A stretch of 64,000 nt of DNA from Amycolatopsis coloradensis (GTDB lineage Bacteria > Actinomycetota > Actinomycetes > Mycobacteriales > Pseudonocardiaceae): positions 984,177-1,048,176 of the forward strand of contig NZ_CP150484.1 of NCBI RefSeq assembly GCF_037997115.1, given 5' to 3'. This document shows positions 50,773 through 59,935 of this stretch, in pieces. The notes below the pieces were generated by a model. That model had not been told where the DNA came from, ran no database searches, and saw only the letters and a program-made list of their open reading frames with translations. Position numbers and translations under genes: made by a program. Numbering within the stretch: position 1 is the stretch's first letter; each line of letters begins with the position of its first letter.

Positions 50773-51549
50773 GTGGCTACTATGCGCCTACCCATTCGTC
50801 CCCGCGACCTGAGCAGGTGCGTCATCACGCAGAAGCAAAGACCCCTGACGGACGGTTTCGAAGAAACGTGGTCGCTCGCCGAGCCGGTCAAAGGCTGGAT
50901 GACCCGCGATCAGGGCCTGGCCTTGTGGAACGCGGCCCGCCGCCTGTCCGAAGGCGATCTGATCGTCGAAATCGGCAGCCACCAGGGCCGTTCGACGATC
51001 GTGCTCGCCAGTGCCGCCCGCACGGTCGGCGCGCGGGTGGTCGCCGTCGACCCGTTCGTCGACGGCCGCCTGTTCGGCGGATCGCCGACACGCCAACGGT
51101 TCGAGGCGAACCTGAGAAAGGCGGGTGTCGAGGACGTCGTGGAGCTCGTGGCGGAGTACAGCACGAAACTCCGCCCGACCTGGGACCGTCCGATCCAGCT
51201 GCTCTACATCGACGGCAAACACGACTACTGGACCTACACCGACGACCTGCGCTGGTCGGCCGACCTGGCCGATGGCCGGGAAATCCTGGTCCACGACTGT
51301 TTTTCGTCGATCGGCGTCACCCTCGGCACCATCGCCAAAGTCCTCTTCGGACGGCGCTACACCTATCTCGACCGCGCGACGTCGCTGGCCCGGTTCCGGC
51401 TCTCCCCACCGTCGTTCAAGGACAGGCTGCGCGTGCTCGCCCAGATGCCGTGGTTCCTGCGCAACGTCGGGATCAAGGTCCTGCTGCGGCTCCGGCTGGC
51501 GCCCGTGGCCAGGGTCTTCGGCCACGACAGCCCGTACGACCCCTACTGA
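50773..51549 (+). CDS. Class I methyltransferase (Methyltransf_24 type)
   Basis: A 258-residue enzyme. SAM-binding LIVEIGSHQGRSTIVLASAA lies at about 56-75, VVAVDPF at motif II, and LLYIDGKHDYWTYTDDLRW is typical of the O-methyltransferase/Methyltransf_24 group. GTG 50773 follows AGGCGG and lies just after a -10 element; ATG 50782 is an alternative. Divergence from aftD at a shared promoter suggests an envelope-related substrate such as a sugar or polyprenyl glycan. Confidence 0.82.
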   Translation: MATMRLPIRPRDLSRCVITQKQRPLTDGFEETWSLAEPVKGWMTRDQGLALWNAARRLSEGDLIVEIGSHQGRSTIVLASAARTVGARVVAVDPFVDGRLFGGSPTRQRFEANLRKAGVEDVVELVAEYSTKLRPTWDRPIQLLYIDGKHDYWTYTDDLRWSADLADGREILVHDCFSSIGVTLGTIAKVLFGRRYTYLDRATSLARFRLSPPSFKDRLRVLAQMPWFLRNVGIKVLLRLRLAPVARVFGHDSPYDPY

Positions 51550-53288
51550 GTGAGCGGCTTGCCGACGTCGACCTTCGCGAGACAGACGGGAGCACCCTTG
51601 GCGGACAACTGAAAGCCGATCTTGTCGAACAGGCCCTCGATCGGCAAATACATCGTGTGCAGGCCGGGCTGGAACCACACCGGCACGCGGAGTCCGTCGC
51701 GGTCCACGAACCCTTCGCCGCCGTCCGAGGTGAAATAGTCGATCCGCAGCAGGTGGCGGCCGAGAACGGGCGTGTCCAACGGAACGCGGACCAGGTGCTC
51801 GCCGACGGTGTACCCGCAGCCCGCCACCGGGCCGGGCACGCCGCGGGAAACCGGCTCCACACCGGTGATCGTCCGCGCGGTGCCCGCATCGTCCAAAAGG
51901 GACATCCGGCTCGTCGGCTGGTCGAACAGGAAGCCCGGGATCAGCCCCACCACCCGTGACGTGCGGGCGTTTTCGCCGAACCAGCCGTGCAGGACGTCGT
52001 TCGGCACCGCCGTGTCGAACAGCACGAGATCGGGATCCCGTTCGATCGAGGCCCGCGCGTTGGCGAGGAACTCACGGGAGTGGTCGAACCGCAGTCCGGG
52101 CGCCAGCCGGGAGAACCCCACGGCGGAACTCGCGAGCAGGGCGAGGCACAGCGCCAGGGCGATCGGGCGTTTCGCCGCGGACGGCACGATATCCGAAGGC
52201 CGGTCGAGCGGTCTCGGTTCCAGGAAGGCGAAAGCGAGACACAGCACGACGACGAGCGCCAGATCGGCGACGTAGCGGGGATCGCTGCCCAGTTCCGGGC
52301 CGACCTCGGTGAGCCGGGTGGCCGCCGAAAGCCCGATGTCCGCCACGAACACCAGCCCCAGCAGCAGCCACGCCTTCTTGGCCCGGAGCCCGCCCACGCG
52401 GATCCCGGCGACCAGCACCACGACGGCCAGGAGGAGCAGTGGAATCCGCACCGCCACGGGTGAAGCGGCGAACGTCGCCCCGGGCCCAGGGCCCGACCAA
52501 GGCCCGCCCACGAGTCCGGGGATCAGGGTGTCACCGAGCATCCGGCCCGTCATGTCCGCGACCGTGCCGACGGTGACCGCACCGCCGCCTTGCCCGACCT
52601 GGCTCGTGGTCAAGGCCAGGAAAACGACGGCGTAGCCCGCCAGGACGGCGGCGAGGACACCCATCAGCACGAGGTGACGGCGCAGGGAAATGCCGAGCAG
52701 CACGGTGATCCCGGCGATCAGCACCGGGATGAACACGGCCTTCTCGTAGAAGGCCAGCCCGAACACGGTCCAGGCAACGGTGGCGATCGCCCAGCGCCCA
52801 CCGTCGGCGAGATACCGCACGTGCGCGTGGAGGGCGGCGGTGGCGGCCAGCAGTACGGGCGCGATCTGGATGGCGTACGCCCACCACAACGTCGGGACGA
52901 GCAGCAAGGTCGACGTCGTGAACATCGTGAACGGGACGAGAATCCCCCACCGGCGCCCGAAGCAGCGCACGAGTACCGCCCACAACAGCACCGAGGACGC
53001 CGCCTGCATCACCAGGACCGGCGCCATCAGCACGGCGAAGTTCAGGGGCGCCCACGCGGTCAGCACGTCGGCGAGCAGGAATCCGCCCGGCGCGAGATGG
53101 CCGTGGTAGTCCTGGAAGAAGTAGCCGAAGTCGAACGGGCCCGACTTCGCGGCGTGGTAGGTGATGACGAAATCGTCTTGTGCGAGGCTGCCGCGCAGGG
53201 CGGCCCACGCGTGCAGCACGAACGGGATCACACCGGCGGCGAACGCGGCCAATGTGACCGGCGAAGGTCTTTTCCCCCGGATAGCCAC
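51543..53288 (-). CDS. GT-C-like polytopic membrane protein
   Basis: A 581-residue protein with about ten to eleven membrane helices. The first extracytoplasmic loop carries LAQDDFVITYHAAK, the acidic pair expected in GT-C glycosyltransferases that use polyprenyl-phosphate sugars. A soluble beta-rich domain of about 180 residues closes the protein. GTG 53288 follows GAGGCGAC and begins eight bases after the upstream VWA-fusion stop, so they form an operon. It converges on the methyltransferase with a seven-base overlap. Donor and acceptor are unknown. Confidence 0.75.
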   Translation of the reverse strand: MAIRGKRPSPVTLAAFAAGVIPFVLHAWAALRGSLAQDDFVITYHAAKSGPFDFGYFFQDYHGHLAPGGFLLADVLTAWAPLNFAVLMAPVLVMQAASSVLLWAVLVRCFGRRWGILVPFTMFTTSTLLLVPTLWWAYAIQIAPVLLAATAALHAHVRYLADGGRWAIATVAWTVFGLAFYEKAVFIPVLIAGITVLLGISLRRHLVLMGVLAAVLAGYAVVFLALTTSQVGQGGGAVTVGTVADMTGRMLGDTLIPGLVGGPWSGPGPGATFAASPVAVRIPLLLLAVVVLVAGIRVGGLRAKKAWLLLGLVFVADIGLSAATRLTEVGPELGSDPRYVADLALVVVLCLAFAFLEPRPLDRPSDIVPSAAKRPIALALCLALLASSAVGFSRLAPGLRFDHSREFLANARASIERDPDLVLFDTAVPNDVLHGWFGENARTSRVVGLIPGFLFDQPTSRMSLLDDAGTARTITGVEPVSRGVPGPVAGCGYTVGEHLVRVPLDTPVLGRHLLRIDYFTSDGGEGFVDRDGLRVPVWFQPGLHTMYLPIEGLFDKIGFQLSAKGAPVCLAKVDVGKPLTQ

Positions 53289-53296
53289 GGGTCGCC

Positions 53297-54880
53297 TCAA
53301 TTCTTGCAGGTCGGCGGCTGGCACATGATCTTGCTCAGCGCCTGGTAGAAGACGTCCGAGATCTTCCTCGGATCGGGGGTGGTGAACGATTCCCCGCCGG
53401 TGGCGGTGGAAACCCGCCGCAGTTCGGACGCGTCGATATCCGGCCCGATGCCGATCCCGATGACGGGCAGCGGTTTCCTCGGGTCCTGGAGTTCGCCCAG
53501 TTCCTCCAGCAGCCGCGGCAGCCCGATCGTCTCGCCGTCCTCGTTGCGCCCGTCGGTGAGGACGACGACCAGGTTGATCCGGCCGGGTTTCCAGTTCTGC
53601 CTGGCGTTCTGGTACGCGGCGAGGATCGAATCGTAGAGCCCGGTCGCGCCACCGGCTTTCGGCCGCACGGCTTGCAGCCGCTCGACCCCGCCCGACGACT
53701 TCTGCTCGGCGATCGTCTTCATCGGCAACAGGATCCGATGGTCCTTGTCACCGTCCAATTTGGTCGAGAACAGCCACAACCCCAGCTCCGTGGAGGGTTT
53801 GAAGAGTCCGAGCCCCTGCGTCGCGGCCTGCAGGGTGAGCTCCATCCGGCTCTTCCCCGTACCCGGCACGGAGGCGGCCATCGAACCGGAGACGTCGAGC
53901 AGCACCTGGACCCGGGCGCTCAGGTTCGTCCCGGCCCAGGCCTGCAGCGCGGCGTACAGGTCGGTCACCGGCGGCGGTCCCGGCGGATGCGGCGCCGGGT
54001 CGGTCCGGCTGTCCTGCGCCCGCGGCACGGCGAACTGACCGCTGGGTGCCCGGAATCCTTCGTCGGCGAAGATGCTCCCGGCGAGCGGATCGAGCAGCAG
54101 CCGCAGAAAACGTTCCGCCGAGGTCCTCGACGCTTCGGATGCCTTGGGCAGCACGACATACGGGTAGTCGAACCCCTGCACCGGGACACCGGGGTACGCG
54201 GCGACCAGATTCCGTGCGAGTACCGCCTGTTCGGTCGCCGGGGCAGCCGCCGGGGCCTGGCCCGGCGCGGGGTTCAGCTTCCGCATGGCGGCGGTGAAGG
54301 CCGCGGCCGGATCGGGCTCCTTCTCGGTCAGCTTCCGCAGGGCGAGCAGGGTGCCGACGCCGAGCGGATCGCGCGCCGGGTCCGGGATCCCGACCGGGGA
54401 GCCGTCGAGGATCTCCTGCCAGGAGGGCGCCCTCCCCGGCCAGCCGAACCGCCGCGCGGTTTCGTCGGGAAGTCCCAGCACCACCGGGGAATTCGCCACC
54501 GACTGACCGGATTCCGGCAGGTTCCACGCGCCGGCGTCCCTGGCCTGCGACAACATCGTGCTCGACTCGGGAACCCAGACGTCGGGCCCGCCGGAGGCGG
54601 TGGTCCCGAGCAGATCGGCGACTTCGGCCGACTCGCGCGCGGTCACGTTGACACTGAAGCATTCTTCCTGCGGCACGGTCTTCGCGAGCCGCGTGAGCAC
54701 CGGTGCCACGTCGGGCGCCGCGGTGATCTCGACCGGCGTCAGAGCGTCACAACCGTTGCCCGCCAACCGGGCCCGCAGATAGTCCACGCCCCACCAGGCA
54801 CCGAGCGCGATCACCAGCAACAGGCTCAAGACGACGACGGGCGCGTTGAAACGCCCGCCACGCCTCGGGCCTACCTGCAT
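53297..54880 (-). CDS. Substrate-binding-like/VWA fusion lipid-anchored or membrane-tethered protein
   Basis: A 527-residue extracellular protein tethered by an N-terminal helix (VVVLSLLLVIALGAWWGVDY). Residues about 45-300 resemble periplasmic solute-binding proteins (TPVEITAAPDVAPVLTRLAK, GGPDVWVPES). Residues about 315-525 are a von Willebrand factor A domain with MIDAS DVSGSMA (near 329), the Thr in GGATGLYDS and the Asp in VVLTDGRNED all present, so metal-dependent adhesion should be intact. ATG 54880 is used because GGAGG is seven bases upstream; ATG 54886 lies too close to it. Operon with the GT-C-like gene. Confidence 0.83.
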   Translation of the reverse strand: MQVGPRRGGRFNAPVVVLSLLLVIALGAWWGVDYLRARLAGNGCDALTPVEITAAPDVAPVLTRLAKTVPQEECFSVNVTARESAEVADLLGTTASGGPDVWVPESSTMLSQARDAGAWNLPESGQSVANSPVVLGLPDETARRFGWPGRAPSWQEILDGSPVGIPDPARDPLGVGTLLALRKLTEKEPDPAAAFTAAMRKLNPAPGQAPAAAPATEQAVLARNLVAAYPGVPVQGFDYPYVVLPKASEASRTSAERFLRLLLDPLAGSIFADEGFRAPSGQFAVPRAQDSRTDPAPHPPGPPPVTDLYAALQAWAGTNLSARVQVLLDVSGSMAASVPGTGKSRMELTLQAATQGLGLFKPSTELGLWLFSTKLDGDKDHRILLPMKTIAEQKSSGGVERLQAVRPKAGGATGLYDSILAAYQNARQNWKPGRINLVVVLTDGRNEDGETIGLPRLLEELGELQDPRKPLPVIGIGIGPDIDASELRRVSTATGGESFTTPDPRKISDVFYQALSKIMCQPPTCKN

Positions 54881-54981
54881 GTGCATGCCTCCGAGGTGCG
54901 GGGTGAGGACCTGGGATGTTGCCCAATCCGCCCGCGAACGTCAACCCTCGGGTAACTTAGCGCCTTCGGCTGCGGCAAACG

Positions 54982-55084
54982 GCCTAACCGAAATCGTGTC
55001 GTCCGTCCGATCACGCGTGTCGTCCATCTGATCACGCGTGTCGTCCGCCTGATCACGCGAGATGAGCTTTCGCCTAACCGAAAT
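54982..55084. repeat. Tandem 21-base repeats bounded by 13-base direct repeats
   Basis: Three head-to-tail copies of GTGTCGTCC(G/A)(T/C)C(C/T)GATCACGC occupy 54996-55016, 55017-55037 and 55038-55058. The array is bracketed by GCCTAACCGAAAT at 54982-54994 and 55072-55084; the second copy includes the last codons and stop of the GGDEF gene. The block lies between two minus-strand genes and upstream of the VWA-fusion gene. Confidence 0.8.
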
Positions 55085-57242
55085 ACCTTCCGGCCCCGAT
55101 GTGGGCACCGGCGTTCTGCCACCATCCCGCGTCGCCGGTCGAGTCGATCCCGTCCGCGATCACCGTCGCGCCCGCCATGGTCGCGGTATCGATGAGGTTC
55201 CGCAGCGAACGTTCCGCCAGTGGTTCCGTCCGCCGCTCCGCCAGCCGGGGCGCGATCCGGACCGTCCGCACGGGTACGTCGACGAGGCACACGACGTCAC
55301 CGGCCGCGCCGAAGTCCTGCAGTTCCGCGTCCACGCCGATCTCGGCGAGGAGATGCAGGTTGTCGACCGTCTCGCCGAGTTCGGCGAGCACCGCGCCGGC
55401 GGGGAAGCCCAGCCGCAACCGTGACGGCCCGACTCCGGTCGCGGTCAGGATGGTCCGCACCGACCCGACGAGATCGGGATCCGCGGCCTGGTGCGGGGTC
55501 AGTCCCACGACCATCGGGAGCCTGTCGTCCGACTCCTCGCAGGCGGTGCGGATGAGCCATTCGCCCAGCGGCGTGATGAGACCAGTCTCGTCGGCGAAGC
55601 GGGCGCAGGTGTCGTGACCGATCCGGCCGTGGCGCGGGTGGTTCCACGCGAGCCTCGCCTCGATACCCGCCGGCCTGCTGTCCGCCAGCCAGGTCAGCGG
55701 CCGGAAGCCGACCTCGATCTGGCCGGTCTCCCAGGCGCCCGCCATGGAAACGGCCAAGCCGAACTCGTGCCGTTCCCTGATGTCGAGAACGGAATCGGAC
55801 AGCGCCCACTGACGGTAGCCGTTGGCCTGCGCCCGGCGCAGCGTCATTCCGGAGACGCGCAGCAGCTCGTTCGGCGCGATGTCCCTCGGTGGCCGGTGCA
55901 CGACCCCGACGCAGGCCGAGACCGCCACCCCGCTGCCGCTTTCGAGGTAGACCGGTTCGGAGAGCTCCTGGTTGATCATGCCGATGACGGTGGCGACGTC
56001 CGGGCTGGCCGCGGTGTTCTGGATGAAGATGCCGAATTCGTCGCCGCCGATCCTGGCGACGAGCGCGTCCTCGCCGCCGACGACGGCCCGCAGCTTCGCG
56101 GCGACGTTTTTCAGCAGGTCGTCGCTCTGTTTCTGGCCGAGCCCGCCCGCGATCAGGGAGAAACCGTCCAGGTCGAGGTGATAGACGGTGACGCCGAAGG
56201 ACGGGTCGGCGTGCTGCAGTGCCCGTTCCAGGCGCGTTCCGAAGCACTGCCGGTTCGGCAGGCCGGTCAGCGGGTCGTGCAGGGCTTGACGGCTCAGCTG
56301 CCGCTGCAGCAACGAGACGTCCGTGTCCCCGTCGACCAGGGTGATCAGCTGCTGGGCCTCGCCAGCCGGGTCGCGGATGACAGCACCGGTGAAACCGGCC
56401 CACGTCGGTTCCTCGTCCTCGGCCACGAGTCTTCGCGACAGCTCGAGCCGCTGGCTCTCGCCTTCGAGCAGCTTCCGGTAGCCCTCGCGCAGTCCCTCGG
56501 CGTCGTCCGGATGCACGAGGTCGTAGAGGTTGAGCCCGGTCAGGTCCGCGACGGGCCGGTTCAGCATTTCGGCGAACGCGGGGTTCACCCGCTGGACGCG
56601 GCCGTCGACCCTGGTGACGGCCACGCCGGTGGCCGAACCGGTGAAGAGCTGTTCGAAACGTGCCTGGGTCAGCACCAGTTCGCGCCGGGTCTCGCGTTCG
56701 AGCGTGACCAGGGTGCGGCTCAGATCCTCTTGCTGTGTCTGGATGCTCTCGCGCAACGCCTCGCCGTAACCGGCCGCGAGCGCGCCGAGCACCTGCAACA
56801 CCCGTTCGGGGAGCGACTTCACGCTCCGCAACTCCGGTTCGTGCAAGAGCCCCTTGCCGAGCACCTCCATCGTGCGGCGGAGGCTGTCCGGGCCGACACA
56901 TCTGAGCGCGACGAGCCGCGCGCCGGCTTCGGCGGCCTGCGCGGGCTCGGCGTCTTCGCTCAGCACCGCCGCGAAGACCTCGTCCAGCAGAGCGGCGAAA
57001 TGCTCTTCGATCTGCGCGTGGGTATACGGAAGATACGCCGTACCGGTGACCAGGTAAGCCCACTTGCGGGCCAGCGTGGCGCGGGTCGGCGCGGTGTTCT
57101 TCCGCTTCGGGGATGCGGAGGATGAAGTTCTCTTCGGGGCGTCCGGCGATACGGGGAACTCTTCGCCGTCCGAAAGTGGGGCAGTCACGTCCGCCGGTCC
57201 TGGGGTCGCTTTCGTATTCCGTGGTGGAGAAACATCTTCCAC
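55074..57242 (-). CDS. PAS-GGDEF-EAL protein, active-looking GGDEF, degenerate EAL
   Basis: A 722-residue cytosolic cyclic-di-GMP protein. A helical N-terminal region (60-190) precedes a PAS domain (about 195-310), a GGDEF domain with intact IGGDEFGIF (398-402), and an EAL-type domain from about 490. In the EAL part EAL reads EAR, the metal-binding Asn of the NlS segment is Gly (VVGLTPHQ), the EiTE glutamate segment reads LGFPAG, and DDFGTG reads QDFGAA. Phosphodiesterase activity is therefore unlikely; the domain may bind ligand or regulate. GTG 57242 start, weak ribosome site. Confidence 0.88.
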   Translation of the reverse strand: MEDVSPPRNTKATPGPADVTAPLSDGEEFPVSPDAPKRTSSSASPKRKNTAPTRATLARKWAYLVTGTAYLPYTHAQIEEHFAALLDEVFAAVLSEDAEPAQAAEAGARLVALRCVGPDSLRRTMEVLGKGLLHEPELRSVKSLPERVLQVLGALAAGYGEALRESIQTQQEDLSRTLVTLERETRRELVLTQARFEQLFTGSATGVAVTRVDGRVQRVNPAFAEMLNRPVADLTGLNLYDLVHPDDAEGLREGYRKLLEGESQRLELSRRLVAEDEEPTWAGFTGAVIRDPAGEAQQLITLVDGDTDVSLLQRQLSRQALHDPLTGLPNRQCFGTRLERALQHADPSFGVTVYHLDLDGFSLIAGGLGQKQSDDLLKNVAAKLRAVVGGEDALVARIGGDEFGIFIQNTAASPDVATVIGMINQELSEPVYLESGSGVAVSACVGVVHRPPRDIAPNELLRVSGMTLRRAQANGYRQWALSDSVLDIRERHEFGLAVSMAGAWETGQIEVGFRPLTWLADSRPAGIEARLAWNHPRHGRIGHDTCARFADETGLITPLGEWLIRTACEESDDRLPMVVGLTPHQAADPDLVGSVRTILTATGVGPSRLRLGFPAGAVLAELGETVDNLHLLAEIGVDAELQDFGAAGDVVCLVDVPVRTVRIAPRLAERRTEPLAERSLRNLIDTATMAGATVIADGIDSTGDAGWWQNAGAHIGAGRYFG

Positions 57243-57293
57243 GATTCTCTAACCGTACTCACGGTTCGCCGATCATCCAATCGGGTGGTCACC

Positions 57294-58349
57294 CTACGGT
57301 ACTGCAACTCCCACCTTGTCCCTCAGCCAAACGCGGGTGGCGTCCCGATATTCGGACGCGTTGCGGTGTAAGGCCAGCGAATGTCCGGCACCGGACAGAA
57401 CATACGTGGAAAGCTGTGCCTCAGGCCGGTAGAACGGCGCTTCCGCCGGGCGCAGCGTCTCGCCGCTCGAGCAGTCCCGAAGCGCGAAAAGGCCGCAGAA
57501 CAGGATGTCCTTCGAGCCGACCGCCTGGAGAACCGGCACCCGGATCGCTTTCGTCGCGGGCAGCACGATCCCGAACACGGCGACCGTTCCCATTCCCGGG
57601 ACCGAAACCTGATCCTTGGTCGCCTCGTCGGCTTCGATGACCCGGGGGTCGGCATTTTCCGTCGCGTAGAACAGTCCGGCACGTGCACCCGGTTTCGTCG
57701 TGAAATACAGCGGATCGCTGCCGAGCGAACCGAGTTTCCCGTCGGTGAACGCGGGCTGGAGGCCGAAGAGCACCCCGAAGGTCAGCGCGGGGACCGATGG
57801 CAGATGCGTCATTCCGGTGAGGATCACGCCGTCCACGTCCTGATACGTCGAGGCCTCGGCCGCGACGATGCCGGAACCGACCGAATGCCCGACGATCACG
57901 ACCTTCTCGAACGGCGCGCCGCCGATCCGGCCCGCACGCAGATGGCCGATCACCTCGTGCATCGAGCGCGCCAGCACCGGCAGCAGGAGCGGAAGGCTGG
58001 ACGGTTTGCTGCTCCCGCCCGTACCGAGCTGGTCCGCGGCGAAGGTCGCGTAACCGTGCTTGGCCATGTCCCGTTGGTACGAATAGCGATCCGGGTCGTA
58101 AGGCAGGTCCCAGTAGGCGCTGTTGTAGGTACCGCCGTGCACCAGCAACTGCACCGCCTCGGGCACCGGGCCGTCGGGCAGGCAGAGCCGGCCGTGGACC
58201 GTGGCGGGTTCGCCGAGCGGGCCGGTGACCGGCAGATCCAGATCGGAACAGCGGACGTCGACGGCTTCGGCCGGAGCCGCGACCAGGAAACCACCGAGGA
58301 GCACGCAGCAGGCGGCCACCGCCGTGGCCAGTTTGAGCGGCATTCTCAC
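57294..58349 (-). CDS. Secreted alpha/beta hydrolase
   Basis: A 351-residue exported serine hydrolase. The signal peptide spans about 1-28 (LATAVAACCVLLGGFLVAAP). The oxyanion region is LLVHGGTYNSAYW, the nucleophile lies in VIVGHSVGSG (about 160), and the late His in GAGHSLALHRN. Cysteines near the N-terminus (Cys34, Cys57) may form a disulphide. Substrate is probably an ester or lipid, but this cannot be told. GTG 58349 follows GGAGAGG at suitable spacing. It is 70 bases downstream of the P450 on the same strand, possibly in one transcript. Confidence 0.83.
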   Translation of the reverse strand: MRMPLKLATAVAACCVLLGGFLVAAPAEAVDVRCSDLDLPVTGPLGEPATVHGRLCLPDGPVPEAVQLLVHGGTYNSAYWDLPYDPDRYSYQRDMAKHGYATFAADQLGTGGSSKPSSLPLLLPVLARSMHEVIGHLRAGRIGGAPFEKVVIVGHSVGSGIVAAEASTYQDVDGVILTGMTHLPSVPALTFGVLFGLQPAFTDGKLGSLGSDPLYFTTKPGARAGLFYATENADPRVIEADEATKDQVSVPGMGTVAVFGIVLPATKAIRVPVLQAVGSKDILFCGLFALRDCSSGETLRPAEAPFYRPEAQLSTYVLSGAGHSLALHRNASEYRDATRVWLRDKVGVAVP

Positions 58350-58419
58350 AGAACCCTCTCCGGAATCGGGACGCTCGGAAGGAGCATGAACCCTACACGG
58401 GGTGATCGGACGCTCACCG

Positions 58420-59763
58420 TCAGCCCGAGGTTCTCGGCCGCGCGATCATCGGCAACCGGTTCGGCTGCATCGTCGCTTTGATCTTCGGAAAGACCTTCAC
58501 ACCCGGTACCGGTTCCATCCGCCACCGGGCGCCGATCGTCGCCGCCACCAACGCGATCTCGGTGGGTGCGAACTGATGTCCGGGGCACAGCCGGGCGCCG
58601 GCGCCGAACGGGATGAACGCGCCCTTCGGTACCTCCGCGGCGCGCTCCGGCTCCCAGCGATCCGGGTCGAACCGTTCGGGATCGGGGAACCAGCGCGGAT
58701 CGCGGTGCAGCGTGTGCTGGCTGACCGCGACCTCGGTACCGGCGGGGATGCGCACGCCGCCGAGTTCGACGTCCTCGCGCGCCCGCCGCATCAGGATCAC
58801 CGGCGGGGTGCGGCGGACGACCTCGTTGATGATCCGCTGCGTGTAGACCAGGCGCGGCACGTGTTCGAACCGCGCGGGCCCGCCTGCCAGCACCTCGTCG
58901 ACCTCCGCGTGGAAGCGGCGCTCGATCTCCGGCCGCGCCCCGATTTCGTGGAAGAACCACGCGAGCGCGACGGCCGTCGTCTCGGCGCCGGTGGTGAGGA
59001 TCGTGATGACCTCGTCCTCTACTTGACGGTCGGTCATCTTCTCGCCGGTCTCGTCGTCTTCGGCCAGCAACAACATCGACAGCAGGTCGCCCTGATCGCC
59101 GCCCTTCCCGCGCGCCTGGACGACGGCGTCGCCGATGACCCGCCGCAGGCGTACGGCCGCCGCGTCGAACTCGCGGTTCGCCGGGATCGGCAGGCGTTCC
59201 GCGAACTTCGGCGAGAACGCCCTGACCATGACGTACTTCAACATGATCGGGATCGACCGCCGGATCTCGGTGAGCGCGTCGTCGCCGAGTTCGGTGGAGA
59301 ACAGCGTGCGCCCGGAGACGGTCAGCGCGAGATCCTGCATGCGCCGGTCGAATTCGACCACTTCGCCCGGTTTCCACGCGTCCGCAAGGTCTACAGCGAC
59401 CTTCGTCATCGTCGTCTCGGCGTAGAGCGCGATACGGCTTCGCTGGAAGGCGGGCAGCATCATCCGTCGTTGCCGCTGGTTGAAGGCTCCGTTGGAGGTC
59501 GCGAGCCCGTCGCCGAACAACGGCCGCATCTTGTCGAACACGATGCCTTTGTCGAACTTCGCCGCGTCGACGGCGAGCAACCGCCAGGCCAGTTCCGGCG
59601 TGGTGACCAGGTAGACCGGCATCGGGCCGAAGTCGAGCCGCACGACGTCGCCGTGCGATCGCAGTGAGGACAACAGTTTCACCGGATCACGCAGCATCGG
59701 CACGGTATGTCCCAGCAGCGGCCACCGGCCTGGTGCGACGGCGACGTCCGGAGGTGGTTCCAT
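58420..59763 (-). CDS. Cytochrome P450
   Basis: A 447-residue soluble monooxygenase. The I-helix oxygen-activation motif is AGAETTAVALAW, the ExxR pair is in NEVVRRTPP, the PERF region is DPERFDPDRW, and the heme-thiolate loop is FGAGARLCPG with the axial Cys. It lacks a membrane anchor, as expected for bacterial P450s. The overall pattern resembles the CYP group that includes pentalenene oxidase (PtlI). No terpene synthase or ferredoxin gene is nearby, so the substrate and redox partner are unknown. Confidence 0.9.
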   Translation of the reverse strand: MEPPPDVAVAPGRWPLLGHTVPMLRDPVKLLSSLRSHGDVVRLDFGPMPVYLVTTPELAWRLLAVDAAKFDKGIVFDKMRPLFGDGLATSNGAFNQRQRRMMLPAFQRSRIALYAETTMTKVAVDLADAWKPGEVVEFDRRMQDLALTVSGRTLFSTELGDDALTEIRRSIPIMLKYVMVRAFSPKFAERLPIPANREFDAAAVRLRRVIGDAVVQARGKGGDQGDLLSMLLLAEDDETGEKMTDRQVEDEVITILTTGAETTAVALAWFFHEIGARPEIERRFHAEVDEVLAGGPARFEHVPRLVYTQRIINEVVRRTPPVILMRRAREDVELGGVRIPAGTEVAVSQHTLHRDPRWFPDPERFDPDRWEPERAAEVPKGAFIPFGAGARLCPGHQFAPTEIALVAATIGARWRMEPVPGVKVFPKIKATMQPNRLPMIARPRTSG

Positions 59764-59935
59764 CGTGCTCGTCTCCCCGGTGACTGGGCGCTGAACCCAG
59801 CCACCTTAGGGCCACGAGGCCGCGAAGGCGGCTCCGCCGTCGGACATCCACACGATCGGACGATGGCGGCCAGGTCCCGTGAGCCCGCTAGACTCCTGTG
59901 CCCCAACGGATCCCAACCGAACGGCGGCGACGACG

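Noticed and set aside
54982..55084. CRISPR array
   Set aside because: Units are directly adjacent with no spacers and no cas genes are present.
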